DNA of 26,792 nt from Chrysochromulina tobinii (taxonomy: Eukaryota; Haptophyta; Prymnesiales; Chrysochromulinaceae): the NCBI GenBank assembly GCA_001275005.1, contig JWZX01003280.1:1-26792 (forward strand), given 5' to 3'. Positions 25,741-26,792 of this stretch are shown here, one piece after another. The notes beneath the pieces are model-generated. The model was not told where the DNA came from and searched no databases. It was given only the letters and a program-made list of their open reading frames with translations. The stretch's first letter is position 1, and every line of letters starts with the position of its first letter. Made by a program: the position numbers and the translations under genes.

Positions 25741-26631
25741 TCAAAACCAAGGCTTCGAAACATCGCCGTTCCAGAAAGGATAGTCATAGGCGTAGAGGTC
25801 ACCTGCCGCATACGTTGTGACCTTGCGCGCAAGCTCCTGCGTGTAGTGGCTGCCCATCCTTGAACATGCGTCGGTCTCAGCGCCATGCGCTGTTGAGTTG
25901 CCATGATTGCAGCGGCGGCGTTGAGTGCTGGCCTCGTCTGGAGCATCCAAGGCAGTCTCGCATGTCCTATTTGGAGGGATGTAGAAGCAACCTTGCTTCC
26001 ACTCATTGTTGCGCACACTGTCTGTCAGCCCAAGCTCGCGTATCAACGGTGCATACCATGTTGATATCTCTTCGACCTTAAAGATGCGCATGCTCGGTGC
26101 GATGCAGCGATCGTAGGTTGAACTGATGGGTGCATAGTGAAGCTTGGCGAGCTGGTTTCGGTACTGACCGGTCACAGCGGCGTTCACCCAATCCGCAAAA
26201 GTACCATTGCGAGGCGGCATCCCGGGGGGTGATAGCGTTAGCGTTGCCTTGTTGACGTACTTGTTGAGGTAGCACGAGAGTAGTCGCTCATACGGGTTTC
26301 GCACCAGGCAAAACGAGACGAGGCGTTCGGCTGGATTCGCAATGGCTTCAACAGCCAAATATGGCACGAACGTGACATTTGCGCCAGCTAAAGTACCCGT
26401 GAAGCCCCGGTAGATGTCCCTCTTGTAATGTCCGGTAAAATGCATAGCCACTAGCTGCAGCCATTCCGTCGAGCCAGCCTTCATTGGGAAGGTTGCTGCC
26501 AACCACACCTTGCTCTTCAGCTGAAAGGCAGGCGAACTCGCGCTGGCGTTGAAGTGCACAGGCACAGCCATACCGCGTGGCATGTTCGGCGGCGGCCATG
26601 GCTGCCGAGGTTGAATCCAGCTGTGCGACAT
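25741..26631 (-). CDS. Carbohydrate-type sulfotransferase, probably lumenal
   Basis: 296 aa from the ATG at 26631 (the frame opens slightly earlier with TTG; an in-frame TAA stands just upstream). Sulfotransferases of this group move sulfate from PAPS to sugars or Tyr in the secretory pathway. The 5'-phosphosulfate loop is visible at about 47-56 (TFPMKAGSTEW in place of the usual PKAGSTSW) and the 3'-phosphate motif at 111-119 (RNPYERLLS). A downstream KVEEIS string and a C-terminal YAYDYPFW, like the Y..D...F ending of HNK-1/chondroitin sulfotransferases, agree with the PF03567-like family. Five N-glycosylation sequons (N28, N85, N132, N221, N245) argue that it sits in the ER/Golgi lumen, yet no signal anchor is visible in the 296 residues, so an upstream exon outside or at the edge of the window may be missing. 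Acceptor unknown. Confidence 0.75.
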   Translation of the reverse strand: MSHSWIQPRQPWPPPNMPRGMAVPVHFNASASSPAFQLKSKVWLAATFPMKAGSTEWLQLVAMHFTGHYKRDIYRGFTGTLAGANVTFVPYLAVEAIANPAERLVSFCLVRNPYERLLSCYLNKYVNKATLTLSPPGMPPRNGTFADWVNAAVTGQYRNQLAKLHYAPISSTYDRCIAPSMRIFKVEEISTWYAPLIRELGLTDSVRNNEWKQGCFYIPPNRTCETALDAPDEASTQRRRCNHGNSTAHGAETDACSRMGSHYTQELARKVTTYAAGDLYAYDYPFWNGDVSKPWF

Positions 26632-26792
26632 GCTGCCGCTTGACCCCAACAGTTAAGCGGCCGTGAACTCAACGTGTGATGAGACTGTTGGCAGAGCTAC
26701 CACAGGGGCCCAACCAGGGGGAAGGGGTATTGGGCATATGGGGTACCGTGGGGACGCATACCGGGAGCTATGCTGCTCACGTTTCAGATTCA

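Noticed and set aside
25466-25783. 105-codon plus-strand frame through the AT-rich island
   Set aside because: It begins inside the preceding gene in another frame, crosses the convergent spacer, has no domain, and ends antisense to the sulfotransferase.

Overview
The window looks like nuclear DNA of a GC-rich single-celled eukaryote, most likely a microalga. The genes are monocistronic and lie on both strands. Two genes contain GT-AG introns, and the proteins are eukaryote-specific (a SEL1L/Hrd3-type ERAD factor, a Skp1/F-box/LRR protein, ADAL, Trm5 of the eukaryotic/archaeal type, a secretory sulfotransferase). Very high third-position GC, few introns, many trinucleotide and minisatellite repeats inside coding regions, and LRR modules carrying a 'VNGGLTSI.LS.N' signature recall haptophyte genomes. 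That placement is inference; no rRNA or organelle marker is present to prove it.

Layout from left to right. 241-1797 (-): J-domain plus PHD-finger nuclear protein. 2287-4710 (-): large protein with C-terminal LRRs. 4711-5783: 1.07 kb gene-poor spacer with short repeats and a CT microsatellite. 5784-8200 (-): SEL1L/Hrd3 homologue in two exons. 8469-11462 (+): EF-hand protein with a long array of helical repeats. 11764-12963 (-): adenosine-deaminase-like (N6-methyl-AMP deaminase type) enzyme. 13427-15898 (+): Skp1-like/F-box-like/LRR fusion with a short terminal exon recovered here by splicing. 16265-16700 (-): orphan fragment of a membrane protein. 16701-18302 (-): glutathione reductase. 18673-20154 (-): tRNA m1G37 methyltransferase Trm5. 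20471-23824 (-): membrane-anchored M16A (insulysin-like) metalloprotease. 23980-25536 (+): unrecognised low-complexity protein with an RGG-like patch. 25741-26631 (-): carbohydrate-type sulfotransferase.

There is no sign of an operon, a mobile element with recognisable proteins, a CRISPR array, or a viral or toxin gene. Several genes concern protein quality control or turnover (J protein, SEL1L, Skp1/F-box, M16 protease), but in a nuclear genome this adjacency is probably chance. Three gene pairs are divergent with short shared upstream regions (8201-8468, 12964-13426, 23825-23979). The most unusual content is the Skp1+F-box+LRR fusion, the EF-hand protein with its array of UBA-like repeats, the J+PHD combination, and a SEL1L intron bounded by a 7-bp direct repeat, as expected of an introner-type insertion.
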